This document shows positions 1 to 6,662 of a DNA stretch of 14,082 bases, piece by piece. The notes beneath the pieces were generated by a model that saw only the letters and a program-made list of their open reading frames with translations, ran no database searches and was not told the DNA's origin. The translations under genes and the position numbers were made by a program. Location: the NCBI GenBank assembly GCA_938014855.1, contig CALLQM010000291.1:1-14082 (forward strand). Direction: 5' to 3'. Every line of letters starts with the position of its first letter. Position 1 is the stretch's first letter. This DNA is from an uncultured Clostridia bacterium. Lineage in GTDB: Bacteria > Bacillota > Clostridia > Oscillospirales > Ruminococcaceae.

Positions 1-59
1 ATAAGCTGAATATGGGACTGCCGGAGGAACATGTTTATAAGGATGCTTCGGGTTCTTAA
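1..59 (+). CDS. C-terminal end of a probable septum formation initiator (DivIC/FtsB-like), partial
   Basis: Only one + frame is open from the left edge to the TAA at 57-59; it encodes about 18 residues ending HVYKDASGS. Established knowledge: DivIC/FtsB-type proteins of Clostridia often end in a motif of the form KLG-x-PDE-x-V-x-D-x-SG, and a divIC-like gene commonly lies directly upstream of an S1-domain gene such as the one at 122. DivIC is a small bitopic coiled-coil protein of the division complex. The assignment is inference from a short tail plus context, since the coiled coil and membrane segment lie outside the window. The 62-base gap to the next gene contains no terminator, so the two genes are probably cotranscribed. 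Confidence 0.45.
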   Translation, partial: KLNMGLPEEHVYKDASGS

Positions 60-121
60 AACTCGCGGATATAAAATTACAAGTACAAGTAAAAGGATTT
101 AAGGAGGCAGCGTTACACATT

Positions 122-640
122 ATGCAGCTTGAGGTAGGGAGTATACTAGAGGGTAAGGTTACCGGTATCACAAAGTTTGGGGCCTTTATTGAGTTGCCAG
201 TCGGCAAAACCGGAATGGTGCACATCTCAGAGGTGGCTTCTTCCTATGTAAAGGAAATTTCCGATTATCTGTCCCTAAACCAGACGGTAAAGGTCAAAGT
301 GATTGGCATTACGCCTGAGGGTAAGGTGAGCTTGTCTATCAAGCAGGTTGATCCGTCTCCTGCCGCACCACCACAGCCGTTTGCTCATCGTGATCGCAAT
401 GATCGCAGCAATTCAAAACCATCTTTTAATGGCGGACAAGGTGCGCCTTATCGAAAACCGCAGTCTCGCAGACCATTCCGCGAAGTGAGCTACGGGTTTG
501 ATCGCAGAAAACCGATTAGCAATGAGACGATGTCTTTTGAAGATATGATGAGCAAGTTTAAACAAACCAGTGAAGATAAGATGTCAGACCTCAAGAAATA
601 TACGGATGTGAAACGCGGAACATCAAGAGGCCGCAAATAA
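122..640 (+). CDS. S1-domain RNA-binding protein (YabR / general stress protein 13-like)
   Basis: The protein has 172 residues. Residues about 4-76 form one S1 OB-fold domain: G-x-V-x-G-I-T-x-FGAF-E near the start, GMVHISE in the middle and KVSLSIKQ at the end, all typical S1 signatures. Residues 77-130 are a basic, Pro/Arg/Asn/Gln-rich, probably disordered linker. The C-terminus carries an FEDMMSKFKQ-type helix and a Lys/Arg tail ending RGRK, which suits a cytoplasmic RNA or ribosome binder. Proteins of this shape follow divIC in many Firmicutes; their exact role is unclear. The ATG at 122 is preceded by AAGGAGG at 101-107, a rather long spacing of 14 bases, but no better start is in frame and the protein begins right at the S1 domain. 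A strong terminator follows the stop. Confidence 0.92.
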   Translation: MQLEVGSILEGKVTGITKFGAFIELPVGKTGMVHISEVASSYVKEISDYLSLNQTVKVKVIGITPEGKVSLSIKQVDPSPAAPPQPFAHRDRNDRSNSKPSFNGGQGAPYRKPQSRRPFREVSYGFDRRKPISNETMSFEDMMSKFKQTSEDKMSDLKKYTDVKRGTSRGRK

Positions 641-648
641 TAGATCTT

Positions 649-676
649 AAAAAGGGCGCTGAAGCGCCCTTTTTTT
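649..676 (+). terminator. Intrinsic terminator after the S1-domain gene
   Basis: The stem GGGCGC (654-659) pairs perfectly with GCGCCC (664-669) around a TGAA loop. The flanking A run at 649-653 can pair with the first bases of the T run, and the stem is followed by seven T residues (670-676). It begins only 9 bases after the S1 stop codon and ends 17 bases before the next start codon. Confidence 0.92.
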
Positions 677-693
677 ATACGAGGAGTCATGCT

Positions 694-1848
694 ATGGTTA
701 TTTATAATGCAAGAGTACGTACGATGTGCGGCGAAGATTTTGAACATGGTTATATACATATGGAAAACGGAAAAATTGTATCGGTTGGCGATATGGCAGA
801 CTGCCCAAATTCTGAACAGCGGTTTGATGCTTGCGGAGCAATCGCAATGCCGGGATTCATTGATGCACATTGTCATATTGGTATGTGGGAGGACGGTCTT
901 GGCTTTGAAGGAGACGACGGCAACGAGGATACAGATCCCTGCACACCGCATCTGCGGGGCTTAGACGGGGTCAATCCGTTTGATCGATCCTTTTCCGAAG
1001 CGCTGGATTACGGCGTCACAACGGTTGTGACAGGGCCGGGAAGTGCCAATCCGATTGCCGGGCAGATGTGCGCGATGAAAACATTTGGGCACCGGATAGA
1101 CAAGATGCTGATTCGTGAACCGCTTGCAATCAAAATTGCAATGGGTGAAAATCCGAAAAACAGCTACCACGAAAAAGATCAAGGCCCTGCAACCCGCATG
1201 GCAATTGCGGCGCTAATCCGTGAACAGCTTTCCAAAGCCAAACAATATGCTCACCAATGCGCAGAGGCGGCAAATGATGAGGATATCGATGAACCAGATT
1301 ATGATGCAAAATGTGAGGCGCTTTTGCCGCTGTTGGATCATCGCATAAAGGCTCATATTCATGCGCACCGAGCTGATGATATTTTTACAGCTATGCGCAT
1401 TGCCAAAGAATTTGATTTTGAGTATGTAATTGTGCATGGTACAGAAGGTCATCTCGTGGCGCAGGATTTGGCGGAAGAAGGAGTCAGCGTTTTAACAGGT
1501 CCACTGATTGGGTCGCGCTCCAAGCCGGAACTGGTCAATTCCAATTTGGCTGGAGTGGGCATTTTGGACAAAGCCGGGGTTCGTGTTGCAATTACCACGG
1601 ATCACCCGGAAGTTCCGTGTCATTTTCTGCTTATGAGCGCTCAGCTTGCGGTGCAGGAAGGAATGGATGGCGATTCGGCTTTGCGTGCAATCACTTCGCA
1701 GGCGGCGTCGATTGTTGGAATTGATGACCGCGTAGGGTCACTGCGTGCGGGCATGGATGCGGATGTGGTGTTGTTTGATTCTGATCCGCTGCAGGGAAGA
1801 AGCAAACCGCTTGCAGTATTTGTTTGTGGAAACCAAGTGCGGGGATAA
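694..1848 (+). CDS. Metal-dependent amidohydrolase (imidazolonepropionase-like)
   Basis: The 384-residue protein has the amidohydrolase-superfamily layout: a small N-terminal beta domain with the MPGFIDAHCH motif (H59 and H61, the HxH metal ligands) and a TIM-barrel. Candidate further ligands are K147 in the KIAMGENPK segment, a His cluster at 221-225, H248 in VIVHG, and D303 in ITTDHPEVP. A C-terminal beta strand G-x-DAD-x-V-x-F closes the fold. It is cytoplasmic with no signal peptide. The superfamily hydrolyses C-N (or C-O) bonds of cyclic amides, nucleobases and dipeptides; the substrate cannot be read here. The K-x-x-x-GENPK segment is typical of a subgroup of uncharacterised imidazolonepropionase-like hydrolases. 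The start ATG follows GAGGAG (681-686) at good spacing. No histidine-degradation genes are nearby. Only 17 bases separate it from the upstream terminator, so there is little room for a promoter of its own. Confidence 0.92.
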   Translation: MVIYNARVRTMCGEDFEHGYIHMENGKIVSVGDMADCPNSEQRFDACGAIAMPGFIDAHCHIGMWEDGLGFEGDDGNEDTDPCTPHLRGLDGVNPFDRSFSEALDYGVTTVVTGPGSANPIAGQMCAMKTFGHRIDKMLIREPLAIKIAMGENPKNSYHEKDQGPATRMAIAALIREQLSKAKQYAHQCAEAANDEDIDEPDYDAKCEALLPLLDHRIKAHIHAHRADDIFTAMRIAKEFDFEYVIVHGTEGHLVAQDLAEEGVSVLTGPLIGSRSKPELVNSNLAGVGILDKAGVRVAITTDHPEVPCHFLLMSAQLAVQEGMDGDSALRAITSQAASIVGIDDRVGSLRAGMDADVVLFDSDPLQGRSKPLAVFVCGNQVRG

Positions 1849-1871
1849 TTTCGAAAATTTCACAATTTCTC

Positions 1872-1900
1872 TTGTAAAATCAGACAATACGGGGTATAAT
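1872..1900 (+). promoter_or_regulatory. Sigma-A-type promoter for hpf
   Basis: TTGTAA (1872-1877) and a perfect TATAAT (1895-1900) are separated by 17 bases. Transcription would start near 1907, giving an untranslated leader of about 79 bases before the hpf ATG. No other gene start lies downstream of it. Confidence 0.78.
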
Positions 1901-1928
1901 ATAGATAGGATTTATGGACAATCTGTTG

Positions 1929-1960
1929 AAAACAAAATGGCTCAATCGGTCGTTTTGTTT
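1929..1960 (+). promoter_or_regulatory. Hairpin in the hpf 5' leader
   Basis: AAACAAAA (1930-1937) is complementary to TTTTGTTT (1953-1960). Additional G-C and G-T pairs continue the stem inward, leaving a small loop around CAATC. The hairpin ends about 14 bases before the GGGG ribosome binding site at 1974-1977. It could influence translation or stability of the hpf mRNA; this is inference from complementarity only. The stretch after it is not a T run, so it is not a terminator. Confidence 0.4.
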
Positions 1961-1985
1961 GAGATAAAGCAAAGGGGTTGAATGT

Positions 1986-2522
1986 ATGAACATTACCATT
2001 ACTGGACGTAAGACTTCGATTCAGGATCCTTTTAAAGAAAGAATCAATCGCAAGCTTACAAAACTCGACCGCTTTTTCGATGAGGGTGCGAATGCAACAG
2101 TTACGGTAACCAATGAGGGCGACCGCGAAACAGTGGAGGTAACAATTCAATCGCGGGGTATGTATTTTCGCGCAGAAAAAACAACGTCTGACCGTTTTGA
2201 TTCTCTTGAGGCAGTTGTCGATAATCTATTTCGTCAAATTGTGAAAAATAAGAATAAACTGGGCAAACGTCTGCGTGAAAGTGCTTTTGATCCGGCAAAT
2301 TTGGAAGTGGGAGAGCAATCGGAGACCCAAACCGATGAATATGAAATCAAACGCGTGAAACGCTTTTTGATGCGTCCGATGGATGTCAAAGAGGCGATTT
2401 TGCAGATGAATATGCTGGACCATGAGTTTTTTATGTTCCTTAATGCGGAGACGAATGAGACGAATGTGGTTTATAAACGCCATAACGGAACGTATGGAGT
2501 TTTGGAGCCATCGATCGGTTAA
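1986..2522 (+). CDS. hpf: Ribosome hibernation promoting factor, long form (HPF/RaiA family)
   Basis: The 178-residue protein has two domains. The N-terminal S30AE/RaiA domain (about 1-98) begins MNITITGR and has the expected helix KERINRKLTKLDRFF. The C-terminal dimerisation domain (about 122-177) has RVKRFLMRPMDVKEAILQMNMLDHEFFMF and ends VVYKRHNGTYGVLEP. The linker between them is acidic. The length matches the long HPF of Firmicutes, which binds the decoding region of the 30S subunit and joins two 70S ribosomes into inactive 100S dimers in stationary phase or stress. The start is set by AAAGGGG (1971-1977), 8 bases before the ATG; an overlapping ATG at 1982 is out of frame. The gene forms a single-gene unit with its own promoter (1872-1900) and terminator (2543-2579). 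Confidence 0.97.
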   Translation: MNITITGRKTSIQDPFKERINRKLTKLDRFFDEGANATVTVTNEGDRETVEVTIQSRGMYFRAEKTTSDRFDSLEAVVDNLFRQIVKNKNKLGKRLRESAFDPANLEVGEQSETQTDEYEIKRVKRFLMRPMDVKEAILQMNMLDHEFFMFLNAETNETNVVYKRHNGTYGVLEPSIG

Positions 2523-2542
2523 TACCTTTCATAAGATATTTC

Positions 2543-2579
2543 ATTGCGAAAGCGGAAAATTTCCGCTTTCGCAATTTTT
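2543..2579 (+). terminator. Intrinsic terminator after hpf
   Basis: A perfect 15-base inverted repeat runs from TTGCGAAAGCGGAAA (2544-2558) to its complement at 2560-2574, followed by five T residues (2575-2579). The A run at the left arm also gives it some capacity to act in the reverse direction, although no opposing gene is present. Confidence 0.93.
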
Positions 2580-2598
2580 AGTTTTCGATGTATTTTTC

Positions 2599-2627
2599 TT
2601 GTATGCCCACAATGTTTATGGTAAGAT
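2599..2627 (+). promoter_or_regulatory. Probable sigma-A-type promoter for the zinc-ribbon gene
   Basis: TTGTAT (2599-2604) and TAAGAT (2622-2627) are 17 bases apart, with a TG at 2619-2620 forming an extended -10 element. It sits between the hpf terminator and the gene at 2661. Transcription would start near 2634. Confidence 0.6.
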
Positions 2628-2660
2628 AAAGAAAATGGGACAGACATTGGAGGTGGAGTA

Positions 2661-3287
2661 ATGTTTTGCACCGAATGCGGAAAACCGATCAAAAATGGGT
2701 ATAAATTTTGCCCTTACTGCGGAACCCGCATGGATTTGGATCTTTTGGACGAGCCTCAAAATGAAGCTTATATAGATAATTTAGAAATGCAGACTCCAGA
2801 AGAACAGCCTGCCGATCCCGAACCTGAAATTGATTTTATTGAAGATATTCCACCAACGCAGGAATGTGAGGATTGCATGACTGCAAATGAGGATTCTTTG
2901 GATGTGCAAGATCAGCCCTCCATCGATTTTTCCGAAGACAGCGGGCTGTTTGATCCGCCGCCTTCATTCTCTTTTCAAGAGGAAACGTTGAGCCTGCCCG
3001 ATGAACCTTTGCAAAATGCTCCCTATTTTGTTTATCATCCGCAGCAGGATGTACAATTAAGTACAGAGCCCCAAAACAAACCTGCTGACAGCGAATATCG
3101 CCCAAGTCATATTAAAAAACGTCCTGCGGCTGTTTTAGCGCCGATCATTGCAAGAGGTCCGTCTTTGGGTTTTAAGATCCTTTTGATTATACTGATTGTA
3201 TCGGCCGCATTGGCTGCTTCGGTTATTGGGTATCAATTTCTGTTTACAGAACAGCCTTTTGCCGACGGTTGGCTATTTGGAATGTAG
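2661..3287 (+). CDS. Zinc-ribbon, single-pass membrane protein of unknown function
   Basis: The protein has 208 residues. The first 21 contain a compact zinc ribbon with C3-x2-C6 and C17-x2-C20 (MFCTECG and KFCPYCG). Residues about 25-150 are acidic, rich in Pro, Glu, Asp and Gln, and look disordered. A short basic patch (KKR near 150) precedes one hydrophobic segment at about 171-193, leaving about 15 residues after it. The likely topology puts the zinc ribbon in the cytoplasm and a very short tail outside, because positive charges flank the N-terminal side of the membrane segment. Ribbon-plus-TM proteins are common in Clostridia, but I do not recognise a characterised member. GGAGG at 2649-2653 lies 7 bases before the ATG. 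No partner gene is implied, since the next gene has its own promoter. Confidence 0.85.
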   Translation: MFCTECGKPIKNGYKFCPYCGTRMDLDLLDEPQNEAYIDNLEMQTPEEQPADPEPEIDFIEDIPPTQECEDCMTANEDSLDVQDQPSIDFSEDSGLFDPPPSFSFQEETLSLPDEPLQNAPYFVYHPQQDVQLSTEPQNKPADSEYRPSHIKKRPAAVLAPIIARGPSLGFKILLIILIVSAALAASVIGYQFLFTEQPFADGWLFGM

Positions 3288-3334
3288 TTTTCCGATATGA
3301 AAATACAAATTGTATAATATTTTGCGGAAAAAGC

Positions 3335-3363
3335 TTGCACTTTAATAATACTATGTGTATAAT
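3335..3363 (+). promoter_or_regulatory. Sigma-A-type promoter for mnmA
   Basis: TTGCAC (3335-3340) and TATAAT (3358-3363) are separated by 17 bases. Transcription would start near 3370, about 148 bases before the preferred mnmA start, leaving a long leader. A second TATAAT at 3313-3318 has no convincing -35 partner. Confidence 0.78.
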
Positions 3364-3369
3364 AAAAAC

Positions 3370-3517
3370 GGAACACATATCGTCGAATCTGGAGTTCGGA
3401 GGGGGGCTTCCGATGGAAGCGGCCGACAAGAAAAAACGATATGTGAAGGATGGGACAGGCGTTGTGCGCTCAAAGCGGCTTCGCCTGTTTCGTTTTAATT
3501 GGAAAAGGAAGATGAAA
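3370..3517 (+). promoter_or_regulatory. Candidate structured mRNA leader upstream of mnmA
   Basis: Starting a few bases after the predicted transcription start, CACATATCGT (3374-3383) is perfectly complementary to ACGATATGTG (3436-3445). The enclosed segment has two mutually exclusive hairpins: GCTTCC (3406-3411) with GGAAGC (3415-3420), or CGGAGG (3397-3402) with CTTCCG (3407-3412). A further hairpin pairs ACAGGCG (3455-3461) with CGCCTGT (3482-3488), with an inner CGCT/AGCG stem, and is followed by a T-rich stretch. CTTCC (3407-3411) could also pair with the mnmA ribosome binding site GGAAG (3507-3511). The layout resembles a riboswitch or attenuator, but I recognise no known class. The same bases are also an open frame joined to mnmA, so the leader may instead be partly coding. 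Confidence 0.4.
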
Positions 3518-4558
3518 ATGAAGAAAAAGGTACTGGTTGCTATGAGCGGCGGCGTTGACAGTTCAGTTGCGGCACTTCTTTTGCAGAAGCAGGGCTATGA
3601 AGTGGGCGGAGCCACATTTGTGCTGTTCGACGGCTGTAATGAAGACAATGTCGGCGATGCCAAAAAAGTATGTGATCAGCTTGGGATACCGCATTATGTT
3701 TTGGATTATCGTGATATTTTTTCAAAAAACGTCAAAGAATATTTTGTCAATAGCTATTTAGCTGGAAAAACACCCAACCCCTGCATTGCCTGTAACCGCA
3801 ACATCAAATTTGGTGCATTTCTTCAGGACGCGAAACAGCTGGGTTATGAGATGATTTCAACCGGACATTATGCGGGTATCGGATTTGATGAAGAAACCGG
3901 CCGTTATCAGCTGAGACGTTCTATAAATTTAAAAAAAGACCAGTCCTATGTACTCTACCATTTGTCGCAGGAACAGCTTTCTCGTTTGATTCTTCCGTTG
4001 GAACAGTTGACCAAGCAGGAAGTGCGGGAAATCGCTGCGCAGGCAAATTTGCCGGTAAAGTCCAAATCGGACAGTCAGGATATTTGTTTTGTTCCGGATG
4101 GGGATTATGTTGGATTTATTACAAACTATACCGGGAAAGCGCCGCAGGAAGGCGACTATATTGACGATGACGGGAAAGTGTTAGGCCGCCATAAAGGTGT
4201 GCTCCACTATACCATTGGTCAGCGTAAAGGGCTTGGAATCAGTCTGGGAGTGCACAGATTTGTCAGCGCCATCGATCCGAAAGCGAATACCGTAACGCTC
4301 TCGGATGAGACGGCTGTATTTTTCGATACCTTATTTGCAGACGATTTAAAACTGATTGCTTTTGATGCATTGACTGAACCGCTGGAATGTACCGCAAAAA
4401 TTCGTTATGCCCATCAGCCCGCGGCCGCGACCATTTACCCGTTGGAAAACGGCCGTGTGCGTGTGGTATTTCAAAAACCCCAGCGGGCAATTACAAAAGG
4501 ACAGGCAGTTGTTTTCTATGACGGAGAACAGGTGCTGGGAGGTGCCACAATCGAATGA
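3518..4558 (+). CDS. mnmA: tRNA-specific 2-thiouridylase MnmA
   Basis: MnmA adenylates U34 of the Lys, Glu and Gln tRNAs and replaces the C2 oxygen with sulfur from a persulfide relay; it is cytoplasmic. From the ATG at 3518 the protein has 346 residues, close to the family norm. It starts MKKKVLVAMSGGVDSS with the PP-loop at S10-S16. The catalytic cysteine pair is C92 in NPCIACN and C190 in DSQDICF. Other family motifs are STGHYAG, KDQSYVLY and HYTIGQRKGLG. AAGGAAG at 3505-3511 is well spaced for 3518; the in-frame ATG at 3512 is too close. The frame is open further upstream, and an ATG at 3413 with a GGAGG 10 bases before it would add a 35-residue Lys/Arg-rich extension (381 residues). The stop overlaps the next gene by 4 bases. 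No cysteine desulfurase is adjacent. Confidence 0.97.
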   Translation: MKKKVLVAMSGGVDSSVAALLLQKQGYEVGGATFVLFDGCNEDNVGDAKKVCDQLGIPHYVLDYRDIFSKNVKEYFVNSYLAGKTPNPCIACNRNIKFGAFLQDAKQLGYEMISTGHYAGIGFDEETGRYQLRRSINLKKDQSYVLYHLSQEQLSRLILPLEQLTKQEVREIAAQANLPVKSKSDSQDICFVPDGDYVGFITNYTGKAPQEGDYIDDDGKVLGRHKGVLHYTIGQRKGLGISLGVHRFVSAIDPKANTVTLSDETAVFFDTLFADDLKLIAFDALTEPLECTAKIRYAHQPAAATIYPLENGRVRVVFQKPQRAITKGQAVVFYDGEQVLGGATIE

Positions 4559-4980
4559 CACTTGCACTTCCCATCATCATCATTGTTGCATCGAACATCT
4601 TATATAATTTATTTACAAAATGTATGCCTTCGGAAGTCAATCCGTTTGCGGCGCTGGTTGTGACCTATCTCAGCGCCGCATTGGCGGCATTTTTGATGTT
4701 GCTGGTTAGTACACAGGGAAAAGGACTTGGAGAAACCTTTCACTCGATTAATTGGACAAGTATCGCGCTCGGGCTGGCAATTGTTTGGCTGGAGTTTGGT
4801 TATATTCAAGCATATCGAGCCGGATGGAATATCAGCACCTGTTCGCTTGCGGCAAATATTCTGCTTGCCGTGATTTTGCTTTTTATCGGGGTGTTAGCTT
4901 TTCATGAGCACCTTTCGGGCACACAATTGTTTGGTATGGTGCTGTGTGCTGTCGGTCTTTTTATCGTAAATCGACATTAA
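4555..4980 (+). CDS. Half-size EamA/DMT-superfamily transporter
   Basis: The 141-residue, very hydrophobic protein has about five membrane segments (roughly 1-20, 28-50, 66-88, 97-117 and 122-138). The last part, NILLAVILLFIGVLAFHEHLSGTQLFGMVL, matches the end of a single EamA repeat: E in the FHE turn, then the final helix leading to a short basic tail. Full EamA proteins have two such repeats in about 300 residues; a one-repeat protein would have to dimerise, as small multidrug-resistance proteins do. The substrate is unknown. The start ATGA overlaps the mnmA stop, and GGGAGGT (4537-4543) lies inside mnmA, so translation is probably coupled to mnmA. A terminator follows at 5016. Confidence 0.88.
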   Translation: MTLALPIIIIVASNILYNLFTKCMPSEVNPFAALVVTYLSAALAAFLMLLVSTQGKGLGETFHSINWTSIALGLAIVWLEFGYIQAYRAGWNISTCSLAANILLAVILLFIGVLAFHEHLSGTQLFGMVLCAVGLFIVNRH

Positions 4981-5015
4981 AGATTTTCTGTAAATTATTA
5001 CCATTTTTTATACAT

Positions 5016-5052
5016 AAGCTGATATCGTTTTAAGAACGATGTCAGCTTTTTT
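5016..5052 (+). terminator. Intrinsic terminator after the mnmA operon
   Basis: AGCTGA-T-ATCGTT (5017-5029) pairs with AACGAT-G-TCAGCT (5035-5047) with one T-G wobble, a five-base loop, and a run of T to 5052. It separates the housekeeping part from the polysaccharide locus. Confidence 0.92.
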
Positions 5053-5254
5053 GCAAATTATGTTAAATATGACAAATAAAATTTTTATAATTCATTCATT
5101 ATTTAAACAAATAATTAAATTATAGTAATATATGCTTATATCTATTTAAAAAGATCTAAAAAAATCGTGCAGAACATCACGTTTCAATTTTGTAAGACGG
5201 AATAGACGCTTCCAAATAGTTGCATAATCTGTAAAATTTTAAAATTGTCGAAAC
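5053..5254. other. AT-rich intergenic stretch before the polysaccharide locus
   Basis: No coding frame, tRNA or convincing structured RNA is visible in these 200 bases. The left half is extremely AT-rich. The palindrome AATTTTAAAATT at 5235-5246, within the A/T-rich block 5233-5246, lies directly upstream of the -35 box at 5255 and is placed like an UP element, which would strengthen the promoter by contact with the RNA polymerase alpha subunit. That role is inferred from position and composition only. Confidence 0.5.
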
Positions 5255-5282
5255 TTGACAGAATCATCATATAGACTATAAT
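5255..5282 (+). promoter_or_regulatory. Consensus sigma-A promoter of the polysaccharide locus
   Basis: TTGACA (5255-5260) and TATAAT (5277-5282) are both perfect consensus, spaced by 16 bases. Transcription would begin near 5289, about 63 bases before the sugar transferase start. No operator is obvious, which suggests strong, largely constitutive transcription. Confidence 0.88.
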
Positions 5283-5351
5283 GGCAGAATTGGGTTTCGC
5301 GTTCTAACAAAGAATAATGAACAAAAAAGGACATGACTAAAGGGATTCAAT

Positions 5352-6662
5352 ATGATTAAAGAAAATCAACACAATTTTGTTACTCTTCTAAAATGTGCCG
5401 ATATTGTTGTAGCAGTAATTTCCATGATTGCAGCCTTTCGGATACGATTTTATGTATTCAGCGGATTTTGGGAAATTTTTGGTTTGGAATACTATATGCA
5501 GATGATGGTGCTGGTTCTGCCGGTATATTATCTGCTGTATAACGTTTTTGAACTCTATGATATGCTGAACTTTAAGCCTTTGCTGGCAGAAACGGAAAAA
5601 GTGATCAGTGCCAATCTCGTTGGGCTGATGTTTATTTTTGTAATAAGCTTTTTCCTGCGTGTTGTGGATGTTTCCCGAATGGTTTTACTCTTATTTGCGC
5701 TGTTCAACACCGTTTTATCTGCGGTGCTCCGCATATGCATTCGTTTGTTTTTGCGTTCTCGTCGCTGGAAAGGCTATTCTCTGAAAACCATGCTGTTTGT
5801 TGGCTGGAATCAGGCAGCCGGTGAATTGTTTGAAAAAATAAATTCGAATCGTAATTTTGGATTTCAAGTAATCGGTTATTTAAGCAATCACGAAACATCC
5901 GATAGCCGGTACCCGATTCGTCATATCGGTCCAATTTCGGAATTAGAAGACTATTTAAAAATAAATCATGTAGATGAAGTAGTCGTTTCTTTGGATTATA
6001 ACGATCTTCCAAAGCTTGGAAAAATTATTGAAATCTGCGAGCGGCAAGGCGTTAAATCCAGTTTGCTGCCGTTTTATTCAAAGTATCTACCCGCTCATCC
6101 TCATATCGATGAAATTGATGGCGTTCCGCTAATCAATGTGCGCAAAATACCACTTGATAACGTTATGTACAGCCTAATCAAACGCAGCTTTGATGTTGCT
6201 GCATCCATCATTTTGCTGGTGGTGCTTTCGCCTCTCATGCTGTTAACCGCTTTGTTTATCCGTCTTTCTTCTCCCGGACCGGTTATTTATCGGCAGGAGC
6301 GGATCGGGCGAAATAAAAAGGTGTTTACCATGTATAAATTTCGATCTATGCAAGTACAAAACGGTGATATGACCACTTGGGGGTGCTGCAAAGATCAGCG
6401 CCGTACAAAATTCGGCGCCTTTATTCGTAAATACAGCATTGACGAACTGCCTCAGCTTATTAATGTTTTAAAAGGGGAAATGAGTTTGGTAGGTCCCCGA
6501 CCGGAACGACCGTTTTTTGTGGAAAAATTTCGAGATGAAGTACCGCTTTATATGTTGAAACATCTTGTGCGTCCCGGAATAACAGGCTGGGCGCAGGTGA
6601 ATGGCTGGAGAGGGGATACATCCATTGTGGAACGAGTCAAATGCGATTTATTTTATATTTAA
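5352..6662 (+). CDS. Polyprenyl-phosphate sugar-1-phosphate transferase, C-terminus cut by an in-frame stop
   Basis: This is the initiating enzyme of surface-glycan synthesis: it transfers a hexose-1-phosphate from a nucleotide sugar to undecaprenyl phosphate at the inner membrane face. Of 436 residues, about 15-131 hold four membrane segments, about 140-250 a Rossmann-like regulatory domain (MLFVGWNQAA) and about 275-436 the bacterial sugar transferase (PHPT) domain. The last contains the re-entrant helix after SFDVAAS, the SSPGPVIYRQERIGR motif, the catalytic D364-E365 in SIDELPQL, and GPRPERPFF with RPGITGWAQVNGWRG. The family normally continues DxYYIENWS..LDLKIL to the C-terminus. Here it stops right after FYI, and the continuation NWSFMLDVKILL follows in the same frame after the TAA. 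AAAGGG (5339-5344) sets the start. The sugar cannot be deduced. Activity of the shortened protein is uncertain. Confidence 0.93.
   Translation: MIKENQHNFVTLLKCADIVVAVISMIAAFRIRFYVFSGFWEIFGLEYYMQMMVLVLPVYYLLYNVFELYDMLNFKPLLAETEKVISANLVGLMFIFVISFFLRVVDVSRMVLLLFALFNTVLSAVLRICIRLFLRSRRWKGYSLKTMLFVGWNQAAGELFEKINSNRNFGFQVIGYLSNHETSDSRYPIRHIGPISELEDYLKINHVDEVVVSLDYNDLPKLGKIIEICERQGVKSSLLPFYSKYLPAHPHIDEIDGVPLINVRKIPLDNVMYSLIKRSFDVAASIILLVVLSPLMLLTALFIRLSSPGPVIYRQERIGRNKKVFTMYKFRSMQVQNGDMTTWGCCKDQRRTKFGAFIRKYSIDELPQLINVLKGEMSLVGPRPERPFFVEKFRDEVPLYMLKHLVRPGITGWAQVNGWRGDTSIVERVKCDLFYI

Noticed and set aside
1901..1985. raiA-motif noncoding RNA upstream of hpf
   Set aside because: The leader is only about 79 bases, too short for that RNA of about 200 bases, and none of the other flanking sequence resembles it.
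2422..2661. Plus-strand open frame spanning the end of hpf and the following gap
   Set aside because: It runs through the hpf terminator and the next promoter, and its translation looks random.
3269..3517. Open frame from an ATG at 3269 into mnmA, which would give a 429-residue protein
   Set aside because: The ATG lies inside the upstream zinc-ribbon gene and before the mnmA promoter, so it would not be on the mRNA; the conserved MnmA sequence begins at 3518.
5333..5359. Eight-residue open frame overlapping the sugar transferase start
   Set aside because: Very short, with only a weak AAGG upstream; no repeated codons or paired structure suggest a leader-peptide attenuator.
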